Assembly: GCA_037576215.1 (NCBI GenBank)
Contig: JBANDB010000002.1
Span: 5,952,001-6,016,000 of the forward strand
DNA from: Armillaria gallica
Lineage: Eukaryota > Basidiomycota > Agaricomycetes > Agaricales > Physalacriaceae
DNA: 64,000 nucleotides
Direction of reading: 5' to 3'
Below, piece after piece: positions 1-11,571 of the stretch. Within the stretch, counting starts at the first letter, position 1. Every line of letters starts with the position of its first letter. The position numbers were made by a program, and so were the translations under genes. Below the pieces are notes generated by a model, which did not search any database, had not been told where the DNA came from, and saw nothing but the letters and a program-made list of their open reading frames with translations.

Positions 1-258
1 TCGCATTTCCTCCCCAATTTGCGTGAGATATCATTTGGATACGAGGGCGGCGTTGATGCGGAAGGTGACGCTCAGTTGATCGAGGCTGTGTACATTCGTG
101 CCACGAATCCTGCTTTCCGCACAGTCGAAAAGATCAGTCTTCGATCATCTCTTTCTTACTCTACAGATCTCTACAGGCAGAAGTGGGATGTGTTGTGTAG
201 GAACAGTCAAGTTGTTGTGGAGGTGGACAATTTTCCCTTTTGTTATTTTGAACGTTAA
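1..258 (+). CDS. F-box/LRR-type protein, 3' end only (subfamily A)
   Basis: The reading frame is open from base 1 and ends at TAA 256-258, so only the last 85 codons lie in the window. The translated end (LPNLREISFGYEGGVDAEG, then the block ending SLSYSTDLYRQKWDVLC) aligns along its length with the C-terminus of the intact F-box gene at 9720-11571 (FLPNLHEFFFGYEGGLNVDD, LSYATSLCEWKWDLVC), so the two are clear paralogues. The F-box itself would lie upstream, outside the window. F-box proteins of this agaricomycete type are presumed substrate adaptors of SCF ubiquitin ligases, and the C-terminal region is presumed to be leucine-rich and to bind the target. No lesion is visible in the part seen. 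Whether the full gene is intact cannot be judged. Confidence 0.7.
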   Translation, partial: SHFLPNLREISFGYEGGVDAEGDAQLIEAVYIRATNPAFRTVEKISLRSSLSYSTDLYRQKWDVLCRNSQVVVEVDNFPFCYFER

Positions 259-1522
259 GATCTGATACGTTCAACAATTGGGATGATGATTCGATACTAT
301 CGGTGGAGGGCTACGTATTGTCGTTTACATCTTGATAGATGCTCGAATCCTTGGAATCAGACAGTCAGTAGCAGTCACGCGTCATGCAGTCGTTTAAAGA
401 TTGTGATTTATATTTTCGTAAGGCGCTTGTATAGTATGTAGAATGTTCGACAATTGAGTATAACGCATGAGTGTTCCACAGGTGCTGGCGTTTACATTGA
501 TCGTTTGACATTGGATGGTTCCTCACGTTTATATTCGAGTCTTGACTTTTTGAGTAGCAAGGCGGAAGGATTGTAAACGGTTGCCTAGATTGCTGACATA
601 TCCTCGGTAAGATTGTAACCTGGTCGGCGGTCAGTGTACTTAACCTGTTTGCGTGTAGCGATGTAGTGTTGTTGACATCCAGGGAAGGCAACGAAACCGT
701 GCCTTTGTGGAGTATAGAAAAGGACCGGTGTGATTGGGGGGTAAAGAGGTAAAAGAAAATGGAAAAATCGAACAAATGTATTAGGCCTCGGATCTTCGAT
801 ATTGTTATGGCTATTGTAAGTGTAATGACAATTTTGATGATGCGGGTATGTTAAGGCAGTCAACGAGTTTGGGCAGATGTTCTACACGTACAAACATAGA
901 ATCCAATTTAGTTACATTCTGCCAGGCTTTAAACGCACATCTTTTGTCTGCCGTCCTACTCAAGGAAGTTTGGGTATTCTAAAATGAGCGCTAGATCGTC
1001 GTTTATGGTGCGTATTTTGGCGGCCATACTGTATATCCGTGTTAACTGTGCTCATAATCTAGTATACGAATTCGATTTATGATCAACACAGCGCGATTTG
1101 TACTCACCTGCATTCTGAACAATTTGAAGCAGTAAGTATCATCTGCCTACCAATATTTTGTCTAATGGCGATATTTATACAGACCGCGGATGGCCCTCGT
1201 TTTCATCAAGAATTTTATTATAGTATTGTGAAATATACTCGCATCTCGCCTGTTCAAGACGTACGTGTTATTCGTTGAACGGGATTTGGTTTGAGAGGTT
1301 GAACATTGGTTCCTCAGTACAGTCAACAGGGGTCAGATAAGGCGGATGTGTTGTCTAATATACCCACCTACTTGGTGTGCATCATTTGTATTGCTTTGAC
1401 GGTCGGTTAACGGGGGGGGGGTTTTTCTTCTTCTTCTGTTTAGGCTCATGGACGCATTGGGTTGGCCACCCTGTCTACTGGAATGTTCGCTACTTCAGAT
1501 CATATTATCTGTTCAGTGCAGC
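259..1522. other. Intergenic stretch, no gene supported
   Basis: I see no reading frame with recognisable homology or exon structure. Short frames at 365-863 (minus) and 1377-1565 (plus) have no family resemblance and no splice-supported extension. A G run lies at about 1411-1419. Confidence 0.5.
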
Positions 1523-1960
1523 TAGTGATGTCCAGGTCAGGCTTAAAGCCTGCGACCCAGCCTGACCCAGCCTGACCCGACCCTAAAAAGCCCAGCCCTG
1601 GTGGAGGGCTTTGGCGGGCTCAGGGCTCGGGCTCAAGCTATGGAAAGCCCGAGCCCTGGTCAGTTGTGGTAATATCCTATAAATAGCTTTATAGATGGTG
1701 AGTATGATTCTTTTGTCATGTCAAAGCCTCAATATGACAACTTACAGCAAAAATTAGCATAAGAATGTCACATATACCTCATCTCATGCATATAGATGCT
1801 AAAAGCCCTGCCAAAAGCCCAAGCCTGACCCGACCCAGGCCTGACCCGGAGGAGGGCTTTGGAGGGCTCAGGGCTCGGGCTCACACTTTGTCAAAGCCTG
1901 ACCCTCCAAAGCCCAGCCCAAGCCTGAAAAACCCGGCCCGACCCGACCTGGACATCACTA
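1523..1960. mobile_element. Non-autonomous hAT-type element (MITE)
   Basis: The element is bounded by 16-bp perfect terminal inverted repeats, TAGTGATGTCCAGGTC at 1523-1538 and its reverse complement at 1945-1960. It is flanked by near-identical 8-bp sequences, AGTGCAGC (1515-1522) and GGTGCAGC (1961-1968), which fit a hAT-style 8-bp target-site duplication with one later mismatch. The interior is GC-rich and internally repetitive: a block around 1596-1636 (GGAGGGCTTTGGCGGGCTCAG...) recurs at about 1851-1888. There is no transposase reading frame, so it would depend on an autonomous hAT element elsewhere. It sits about 90 bp upstream of a decayed F-box gene. Confidence 0.85.
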
Positions 1961-2048
1961 GGTGCAGCCTAATTTCGTGGACAAGTCTAATTTTTTACTG
2001 TTACAAGTCCCTCTTTCTTTTGGTGCCGCCGAGCAGCAAGGGCGGGGT

Positions 2049-3511
2049 ATGTTCGACATTGGTGTTCGGGAATCGCCCGTTCATCGGATCCCTCCAGAAA
2101 TTTGGATGGCAGTGTTTTCGGAGATTTGTAACGTTTCAACCTATTATTTTGAGGTTGGGAAGAAGAAGAGTGCGGCGTTCGTGATTTCTCACGTATGTAG
2201 TCAATGGTGAGACATCGCCATTGAATCGTGCGTGAGGTTTTGGTCTACGTTGATCATTGACGCTGGTTCAAGCGAACGTCGAGGTCATACTAAAGGCTGG
2301 GCAGAGCTGACAGCCATGGCTTTGAACCGTTCAAAGGGTACAGAGGTCAGCATCGTGTTCATTGGGTCAGACCGTCAATGTGTGTGGCCGCATCTCGTTG
2401 AAGTGTTACGTCAGGTTATGGCTCGCTCGCAACTCCTGTGGAATCTCGAATTGCATCTCTCTTCATCGTTGATTCCTCTCCTTTCAGCGCTCGTAGGCCA
2501 TATACCCATTCTTCGTCGGTGTACCGTTCATTTTATGGGCGATATCATATTTGCAGATTGCCAAACTGATGCATTTGCTATAGCGCCTCGACTCAAACAG
2601 CTTACTCTCACCGGTTTTGGTCCAGGGTCTACGTTTTCTATTCCTTGCTCGTCTATTATATCCTATGAGGATGTTCGTGATTGCCGCGTCGGTGAAGGTG
2701 TTCACGACTCCATCGTACATCATCCATAAACATCTCCTCGTGTACGGTTTTTTTGGGCCGTTTATCAGTGTCTTTGGATGAGCCGTTTTCATGCTGTCGA
2801 GCCTCCGGTGGAATGTCCCAGTGTTCGTGTTTTTGCTGCATCCCAGGGTGCCCTGTTTCGAAGCGTGATGCTGCCTTCCGTCCATTCCATCATAATTGAA
2901 AGCAAATCTCCTGATGGTATACTGGATTTTACGGACGGTGACTGTTTACCAGCCGTGTACAATCTTGTCATCAGGTCTCAGTGCTATATGACTTTGCAAC
3001 AATTGTCGATATATGACACCTGCATCACCTACTATGCCATATTTGATATCTTGACGGAACTACGTTATCTGACAACTCTGGCACTTGGTTTCACCCGGTG
3101 GTATGAGGCATGCGACGCTGTCGTTCATAATATCATCGTTGCTTTGTCCGCTATCGTTGGTGAGGATGTGATCGGTCCTTATCGTGTGGCACCTGTGTTA
3201 CTTCGTATTGTTGTCACCGCCTCCGAACCATTGGATGACAGTCGAGGAAGTATTGGGTTTGTTTGCGTTCATTTTGTGGATATGGTGGAAGGTCAATGTT
3301 CCCGTCTTATGGGTCACATGGGAAAATTCAGCGTTATGGTCAAAGTGGGCAGTCCTTTTCTGGACTTTCCTCATATGTCTGATGAGGTTATCATGCGTTT
3401 GGTTAAATGTCGTCAGATGGGGCATGCTATCATGTTGCTGGTTGCATTGATGGCGATTACATGAAAAATATCGTCACCGACGATTCTTTCAGTGTTGACT
3501 TGGATAACTGA
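2049..3511 (+). pseudogene. Decayed F-box gene (subfamily D, paralogue of 13045-15019)
   Basis: Translation aligns from the F-box (RIPPEIWMAVFSEI, then KKKSAAFVISHVCSQW) to the C-terminus with the gene at 13045-15019 (RTPPEVWLVIFAQI, KKKAPAFVISHVCRQW). Three lesions are visible. TGA at 2208-2210 stands where the paralogue has CGA (Arg). TAA at 2727-2729 lies in the middle of the protein. A one-base frame change near 3437 occurs just before the ending, which is recovered in another frame as GCIDGDYMKNIV and stops at 3509-3511. The frame is otherwise open across all segments, so decay looks recent. Upstream exons equivalent to those at 13045-13225 were not found. The hAT MITE immediately upstream may have separated the promoter from the coding region, but that is inference. 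Confidence 0.8.
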
Positions 3512-5343
3512 AAGCCCGTGCAAGTGTAGTGGATTAATATCATCATAGTATGTCTGTCATATTTTCATGTGTAACAAGTCTTAATGGCTGAACGCCATGT
3601 TTTTGGTGGTTCAGGGCTGTAGACATTGATGTTATAGTTGTGTGCAATAGTCGTATCAGTTATCTAGGTGATGTTCATAGCTATGAGGAACAAATGATAT
3701 CCGTTTGGTATATTTATTCGCTGAGACCGTAAAGTTGATTCTATATCCTGATGGTCATCAATCTGCATCGGTACCGATTGAATTAGGCACGTCCTTCTTT
3801 TTATTTTGTGTTCTTCCTTCATCTTCATTCATCTCTCGATATTATTATTTTTGTATGCTTTGGATATTGTTTGGTCTTGGTATTTGTGTGTCGACGTCAG
3901 TCCATTTCTTGCTCCTGTCAGTCCGGGTCATCGAGTCCCTATTTTGATTGACATTTCCAGTTCGCATAACATCAGAAGGGTTCTAGATTTCGAGCGTGGA
4001 TTCCGGTGTTTCGTCGGTCCGAACTTTTCCAGACTGTCATTTATATTCATTCGTATATTGAGGATGATCCGTCGTGACCAATCATACTGGTAGAATGTTT
4101 GTTTTCACTCTCTGGATAGACTATGCCATGACTGTGGGTCTAGCCATTTGTTATTTGGATCTTGTATCGGTGCCAACTACACCGAGTTTCTGCGACGGTA
4201 GTAGCAGGTTCGAATATCCTCATAAGGGCGGATGTATTTTGTTCAGTATAACTATCGCTGCGAGTAACAGAGTAACATAGGGCCGTCGAGGTCGAAGTAG
4301 CACGGATTCGCAACCCTGTATCTGGGGGATAGCATCTGAACTCGTAAGCGACTATCCGAGGTTAGTATCGCATCATGCTTGTCTTATGTTTTTCATGTAC
4401 TCGATGTTTGTCATAGCAATTCTGCGTTGGAGCATGCGTGACTCGTGAGGTCTCTTTAACTGTTCACATGCGGCATGATTAACGGTATTTTTTCCGTGCT
4501 TTTGACAAGATGTCGTCGTGCAGGCATGTTTCATCTGTGAGATACTCCGTGGCATTGTTTGCTGTTTAGTTGGAAGGGGTCTGATCTTTTCCTCCTGGGA
4601 AGACGGGCATCCTATTAACCAACGTTTAGAATGTTGTCTCGCGAGCCAGCGTTGAGCATTTGTTCCTGTGTACCTGTAAACACCGTACAGAGAACCACAT
4701 GACAGTTGTGTGTCTGTTTGAGGCACGCCTTGATGTAGTGTTGGCATATGGAAGCAAGTCAAGCGTTGGTCGCGGCAAGGGCGAGCCTGGCAGGATGTCC
4801 GATCACTTTAGATAAGGTTAGTGATCACTACTCAAGAACATGTACCCTCGTATTAGTTACGTTATTGATAAGTCGAGCATAGCAAATAAAGAAAATAAAG
4901 GATTTGTATCGGTGAGTAGAAATTTGTGGTTGGTTGTATTCCTTCGTGTCATACAAATGGTAGCTTCATGTCTGAGATAATTTTAGGTGCTTTTCTGCCA
5001 GACCGGTTGCAGATTGGTGACGCCGTTTCCATGTATGTATATATTTCGGATGGGTTAAAGGCACGCTTCGTGCGTCGGTTGTTGTTGATCGTCGTAAGAC
5101 GTCGCCAATGTCCTGTCGGCTGCCTCCTTGATGTCATTCGTCTCAGGGGTCGATATATGCCTTCTTCTTCTTGTTATTATTATTATTTTCCGAATAGATA
5201 TTGTAGTACAATACATTTAGTATTGTTCACATCTCGATTCGGCAGAGATCGACAGTCAAATGGGCTATTACATTGAGTGGATTATTTGAAGGCGGATGCA
5301 GTGAGTGTTCTTTTGTCCTGTCCTTTACTCCAAGTGACTCGAA
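3512..5343. other. Intergenic stretch, no gene supported
   Basis: Only short frames without recognisable homology occur here (for example 3705-3947 and 4926-5276 forward, 4373-4762 reverse). None shows paired splice signals joining to a neighbour. It may hold further decayed F-box DNA too diverged to recognise by eye. Confidence 0.45.
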
Positions 5344-7155
5344 ATGCCGGATTCATTCGAAGATGGGCAGTACAACGATACATATCTCCAACAGTATCTT
5401 GCCCAGCCTTCCAAGATACAAAGGTTTCTTGTGGTCAAAAAGTGTCTCAAGGACATTCACGATGGTCGGGAAGGATTCTACGTCGGTAGACAGAGAAAAA
5501 CAGCAGATGCGGTAACTGTTTCGCGAACTGGTGTGCATGTTTTATTTGATCTTCTTGTATTTTTTTCCTTGGTGTTGACTATGGATTTATTACTGTAGAC
5601 GAGCTTGTCCGTCGTGAATCTGTCCTGTCTGCTTTGGCATGGCGTCCTCTCATTGGTCCTAGAATTTCTACTGAGCTCCAATGGCACGTAATTTGCATGG
5701 TATCGTCCATTTTTTCTCTTAAATCGATGCGATTGGTTTGTCAGTCTTGGAACGACGAGATACTTCGTTGGACACGTCTGTTTCGTCACCTCCTTTTCAC
5801 CGTTGAGGACGATATGGACATATCCCTTGTGCGCGAATGAATCGAATTTCATGTTGGCATGTTTTTGTCTCATCATGGTATTGAGAACCGCGTCACTAGT
5901 ATTACCGCGTACAGATGGATGCTGAATGACCATTGTTAGTTCCTTCATCAATTGACCTCCATGACTCACGTCAGGATCATCGAATGTGGGACTTTAAGAT
6001 GGTTATACTGTCTCCCCAGTTCTCTCACCCATCTAATGGTTGTGAGAACTTCCATCGAGGTCGTAGGGGGGTTCCAGCATCTCCTCCAGCGGCCCAGCTG
6101 CTTAACTTGTTTGATGCTGGATTCGGCGCGGGTCGTAGGTCTGGTGAGAGTTCTGAGCGCTTCAGCTACTTTACCATGCACTAATAATTTTTCGTTAGTT
6201 CATGTGTGACGATCCCAACGATAATGACAACGAACTATGGCGAACGAGGTACGGGCTTTCGGGTGTGGTACAAGATGTATTCGATATCCAAGTTGGAACA
6301 GCCGTGTTATCAGAATTGGCGGTATATCAAGACAGCGACGTGTTTGCGGATTTGATGGACGGAAAGTCTTTATTCCAGTTTATTATGTTTTGGTTGGGTG
6401 GCGATATCGAGGGACGGCTCACTCATCGCATTCGACCCAGCGAAACGTTTCCCAGAGGAATTGACGGGCGTTTTATCACCAAACTGCGTGTCCATTTCGA
6501 GGATACTATGCTGGTGGATCCGCAGACATGGGAACAGTTTGGGCGGCATGTTACTGATTTGACCGTAGGGGGTGAGTTGTAATCTTTGTATCATGCACTC
6601 TTTTTAATATCTTTTTCTCATGTTTTGTTTGATGAAGTATCGGGAGTGTTATGGGTGATGATTATCGACCTAGACTGCTTTACACGACTCAGTAAACTCC
6701 GCTTGGATTATCACTTCTCGACTTTGTTTTCGTGGTTGGCAGAATGTGTTTCGACTTGGACGTGTCAGTTAAAAGGGGGTCTCTGGCTTTACATTCATCA
6801 CGACACACCGTGGGATGTCTTATCGAGGGAACATCTCAATCAAGATTGATGGGGAGATTCCGATCACTGTCAGGACTGGCCTGAGTGGTGGCTAGAGTTC
6901 GAGATCACTCTTTTCCCTCATTTCAAGCGCGACACGTTAACTGGTGGTTTCGGGGGTGATCTTCATGTCGTGTTTGTGTCCAAATCACTTCCTGATGAAG
7001 ACCCCTTCGCCGAAGAGCGTACGTTGTATGAGGGCGCTCATGGATTTATCACGTCATACCACAGTTTCAGACGGGAAAATGGTTATACAACATGGGTGTC
7101 AACAGATGTTAGTATAATTAGTTATGAGTCGTATAGGTATTCTTTCCATTCTTAA
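5344..7155 (+). pseudogene. Decayed F-box gene (subfamily B, paralogue of 27660-29369)
   Basis: The exon order of the intact paralogue at 27660-29369 is preserved. A short first exon contains KDIHDGREGFYVGRQRKT (compare VQDGTDPFYRQQR). The F-box exon contains LKSMRLVCQSWNDEI (compare LKALRLVCRSWNDII). The same intron position recurs at 6144-6198 (phase 0, 55 bp), followed by the C-terminal exon (WLGGDIEGRLTHRI compared with WLAGDIESQMRGSV). An additional phase-1 intron probably lies near 6570-6630. Lesions are TGA 5838-5840, TAG 5937-5939 (in a DHC*FLH context where the paralogue has NRCWFLH) and TGA 6847-6849. The join between exons 1 and 2 is also out of phase with the relatives. The product cannot be full length. 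Confidence 0.75.
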
Positions 7156-7299
7156 ACGTACCTTTTTCGCTGGCTCTATATGATTTTATCTTTCTCTGGC
7201 AACGATTTAATGTAATATTATGTTGCGTTGTCGCTTTTGATGTATCTATCAGTAGTATCATGTCATTGTGTCTGAGAAGGTGAATCGAGGTCTACGAAG

Positions 7300-8080
7300 C
7301 ATTCTGCATCATATATGACACGACAGGAAAGAGCCCTCGTGGACAGGACACCTCGTAGCGGTCGTGCTTGGTGTTCAATGGATGGTCTTCCAAATACCCT
7401 GTATCCGGTTCAGAGTCTCGATTCGGTCCCGCTTCTTGAACTATCTATCCAGTATTCCTCTTCTGACAGTCACAGTTCCGTATTGTATGTCATGCCCCTT
7501 TGGCTCGCAGAGGATGTCGATTTGCAAATGAGAGAGGTGATTTTGAGCTACGCAGATACTTTTTTTTTTCGCGTCAGGTGGATGCTAGATTCGTGCGAAA
7601 ACTTCGTCTTCGTCTGGGAAATGGTTTCAGTATTATGTCAGCTATTTGAGAAAGCCGGAGTCAAAGTGTTACATGTTTGACGCTTGGCAGTATGTTTTCA
7701 CTGCCGGGATACGACTTAAGCTGGTATGCGTTTAGGTTCGTGTGTGACTAATGCAACGGCTGTTCAGTTTGGATGATTACGTTCTGAGTAAGTCTTCGAA
7801 ATTAATTTCTCTGACGATTTTCAAAGAATATTCGATGTCATATCTAAGTGGTACGTCGCCCAAAGTGATTCGTCCATTGTGTTCGCCTAGAATAATGATC
7901 CTTGGGGTGCTTGTAAAACAGTATGTCTGGTTCGTTGCAAGCTTTGGTGGGATACTTTCGCGGCCTGTTTGAAGCCAGCGTTTTCTGTAAGCAGCGATGG
8001 GAACGCTGGAATTCCCGTCTTTAGCGGCAGGTTCCACTTTTTTCCGTAGTGGGGTTTCTGCTGTCGGGAACTGTCAAGGT
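7300..8080 (+). pseudogene. Second, more eroded subfamily B F-box fragment
   Basis: This is a partial tandem copy of the C-terminal half of the subfamily B F-box protein. CSMDGLPNTLYPVQSLDSVPL matches CVYGLPDTPLPIQTSHLVPL of the intact gene. WLAEDVDLQMREVIL matches WLAGDIESQMRGSVL. After a frame change, NNDPWGACK...LWWDTF...IPVFSGRFHFF matches YNDDPWSPCE...RWWDAI...IPAFSGGFRVVF. At least two frame changes and several stops separate these blocks, and no F-box half is present. It lies directly behind the copy ending at 7155, so a local tandem duplication followed by decay is the simplest origin. Confidence 0.65.
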
Positions 8081-9719
8081 CGATCGTACGTCTCTAATCC
8101 GGTTCGTCAATGCCATTGTTGATACGTACTGATCCTTTAGGACCGAGTTGGAAATCACTAGGACTGTCGCGGTAGGAGTTGATGTAAGAAATTGTACGGA
8201 TTATCGTGGTCTGTAGGTTGTATTAATCGAGCTCTTATAACCATAATTGTGATATGGAGTAAATGCTTGAATAGCTTGTGTGCGAAGTACTGTACATCGC
8301 TGATGCATTCTGCTGTTTAAAAGGAGCTAGTGTTGGTATGGGAATATGAAATCACACGTTGTGACGCTTAGTCATTGTATCAACGGCCTTAAAGGTCTGT
8401 TTGAACTTGTGTCCAGTGGGTCTTGAGACCATGGTCAATGGCAACGACAAGAATGTTTCTTTTTATGTCCTTCAGTGGGGAATGTTAGTGGCAACGTTGG
8501 TATCTGTGTTGTACCAATATCTGCAAGTGCACCATTCGATCCAGACACCGTGTCTGCGTAAGCGCGGAGATGCCTTTCACACAGGAGTTGTACCTGATGG
8601 CCGATCCCGTCTTTAGCACTCAGATAGACCAGCGTCCTCTAGCGAAGGTCAGAAGATGTAGAATCGACATTGCCGAAAGGATACCGGTTACTGTGCATCC
8701 CAACTTGTACTGATTTAGGGACAGTTCAATACTTCGAATCGGTTCCGCCGTCTCTGAAATGTAGGAAATCAAACCGGGACTAGCGGTTGCTTTCTAAAAT
8801 TTAATGTTCTCGGATATGTTCAAACAGCGGCTAGTATTATCCCGGTGTTACTTTTTAGAGCATAGAGCATAAAATCAGAGTACGTCGATAGATGTATCTG
8901 TTACCAGGTACTGCCATACAATATAGGGCCGATCTGTTTCGTCTCACGAGTGCATTTATATGCTTTCATGTGAATCAGTAGGTATATGGCATTGTATGTA
9001 GGTGATTCAACTGTTAGATCACGATTTTATTCACCCAGTTAGTTACTGACAGCGCTTATGGGTTTTTATCATTATCATTTTATTTTGTTCTTGGCTTGTT
9101 ATTTTTCATCGAGCTTTATCCATGGCTGACGGCAATTTACAGTGTCAGGTGCATGTGCAGACATATATGTTCGATAATGAAGGGCTAGAAGTCGCGCGAC
9201 GACTCGGATCATCGTCATGTCAAGCTTTGTGGGGTTGACATGAATGTTTTGTGTTTGGCCTTTCGTAGTATTTGAAAATGAAATCGATGTATCATGTTCG
9301 TATAGTCGGGGCTACTTTTTGTAAGCTCTATGGGAACTTTAGCTCAAGCGATAACACGTTGAGGACATTGTCAGTATGATATTTGTTGTGCGATATATAA
9401 GTAGCGATGATCAATAGAATCACCTTCCTTCTTCTCTTCTATCTGATGGCCTACAATGAATCTTTTGATCTCGGCAGATCAATCGGAAACTACTTGATGG
9501 GGATACATGTATCTCGTTATGGTTTGAACATAAAATATAGTATTTATTGTAGCTTTCAGCGACCGGTTAATCGAAATCATCGAGGTGATAGTCGTTCTTG
9601 AGAGATGTTACGGTGTACTTTGAGCATTTATCGCCTACGTGCTGACTCTTTAAGACTCTGTAATATATAATTACTACGTTGATATCAACGTACCTGTAGA
9701 TCCGCACATGTATTTATGT
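8081..9719. other. Intergenic stretch, no gene supported
   Basis: Frames at 8401-8616 and 9407-9601 are short and resemble nothing I know. The last 200 bp are AT-rich and would hold the promoter and 5' UTR of the F-box gene starting at 9720. Confidence 0.5.
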
Positions 9720-11571
9720 ATGTATGATTGGCAACAGGATCTGGCTCGTTGTGAAGAAAAAGAAGATACTTTCAAGTTCTCCGTCGCATACGTCGTCAAT
9801 ATGGTGAGTCCCTTGTACATGTATGTCTGTGTCGCCCTGGTTTAGTAGTATGCCGTCTTTCTTCGTTCCTTGTATCCTTTTTTTTTCCCCTCAGTTTTCC
9901 GACATTTATCTTCATTTTCGCTGATATGCTAATTCATCGTTCGTGGACCAGGAAAAAGAAACCTCGAAGTCTATAGGGGTGGGAGACAAGTCGTTTGATG
10001 ATCTACTTCTTGATCTTCTTTCTGCCCCATTGCAGTTTCCTTGTACGATTGGTACTGCGAAGCTTTTGGTGTCCAATGCTGCACCTTCAGAAGCTCAGTA
10101 TATGTATTTCCAGTCTGTTGTTGAACGTGGACGGGAGGACATGCAGAAGTTATCTCAGAGGCTGATTTGCGCTCGCGCCATCGTGGATTACCTTGACGGG
10201 CAATTGGAACTTGCCATCACCAATGTTGAAGACGCCCGGACGATAATGCATCTGATGCGGCGGGTCAACGACGACGTTGTAGGGATGATTTTTCAGCACT
10301 GCACAGAAACGGAGTCCTCATGGAACAGCATCGACGTCAGAGGGATGCCGTGGACTCTGTCACACGTCTGTGGCCGTTGGAGGAGTTTGGCGATGAATAT
10401 GGGCAGGTTGTGGATGAGGGTAAGGCTGGATCTCGGCCGTGACGAAGCATTTATGGGATCGGTTGGAACCTCATATCTTATATCCAGCCAGTTGCTCAGA
10501 GCAGCACCTTTTAAGGTCGACATGACGATTGAAGGTTATCCAGGAGATTCGATGGTTAATAGTGTCTTCCCGGTCCTCGTTCCATTTTCTCCTCGGATTC
10601 GGTCGTTGAAGATTAAAGCTAGCCCATCAGCTTGTCGGTTCCTGTCTGTATGCAAAGGTTTTTTTCCTTGTTTACAGTCTCTTTCAATACGTGGTGCATC
10701 CTACCATTCCGAGAGTTTGGAAACAAACGACATGTATCAGGACCTTACCCTCAATGCTTTCACCTTCGCGCCAAATCTTGAATGTCTATGGATACACGAG
10801 CTGCCACTCCGGTCCCTTTATTTTGCGTCTACTACTCTCAATTCCATCACTCGGTTTTCCATATCTCTGTATTCTCAGTTGTCAACAGTTCTCGAGAGAA
10901 CGGCGCAGATGGGGAGGCTAGAGACGCTGGATTTGATCTGTAATTGTGATATCGACGATATCGACGACGATCCTGATCCAGTTACAATTCCGTCTTTGCG
11001 TCAACTGGTTCTCCATGATCCGGAGAATTGGCAGACTATTCCGATTGTGTGGGACAAGATTTTTGCGTTCCAGGTCACCACAGTTATATTGTCTTACGAC
11101 GGATCCCATTTCGTTGTTACCTATCCTCTCCTTCGTGCTCCTGTCACGTCAATCATGGAACTGCACATTCACCTCGGCGATTGTCTAATTAACATGAATG
11201 ATCACTGCTCCCTGATGATCGAGTTCCTTTGCCATACACCGAATTTGACCGCCTTTTGTATTCGAACCCCTCATCCGTGTACTCCCTTGTTTCGGGAGGC
11301 ATTGCAGGAACCGTCTTTCCTCCCGAATTTGCACGAGTTTTTCTTTGGATACGAGGGTGGTCTCAATGTGGATGATGATACAGATATTATTGAAGCATTG
11401 TACGTTCGCACCACGAATCCTCTTTTCCATCCTGTCAAGAAGATCGGTCTTCAGTCACCCCTTTCTTATGCTACAAGCCTCTGCGAATGGAAGTGGGATT
11501 TAGTGTGCAAGAGCGGTCAAGTCGTTGTAGAATCGGACAAGCATCGAACCTGTCCTGGTGGATATTACTGA
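9720..11571 (+). CDS. F-box protein, intact (subfamily A)
   Basis: Two exons, 9720-9803 and 9952-11571, encode about 567 residues. The large frame has no ATG near its beginning. A donor (ATG|GTGAGT at 9804), a CTAAT branch-like site and an acceptor (CCAG at 9951) join it in phase 0 to a 28-codon first exon starting at ATG 9720. The F-box-like segment lies at about residues 120-170 (RVNDDVVGMIFQHC ... LSHVCGRWRSLAMNMGRLW), preceded by a possible helical segment. The rest is leucine-rich and resembles agaricomycete F-box/LRR-like proteins. The presumed role is as an SCF substrate adaptor in the cytoplasm or nucleus. The C-terminus matches the partial gene at the left edge of the window. It ends with TGA and no lesion is seen. 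Confidence 0.8.

Noticed and set aside
4200..4225. tRNA-like GGTTCGAAT stretch
   Set aside because: There is no matching acceptor stem or anticodon arm at the right distance. Similar short matches at 21171, 42698 and 62352 also fail.
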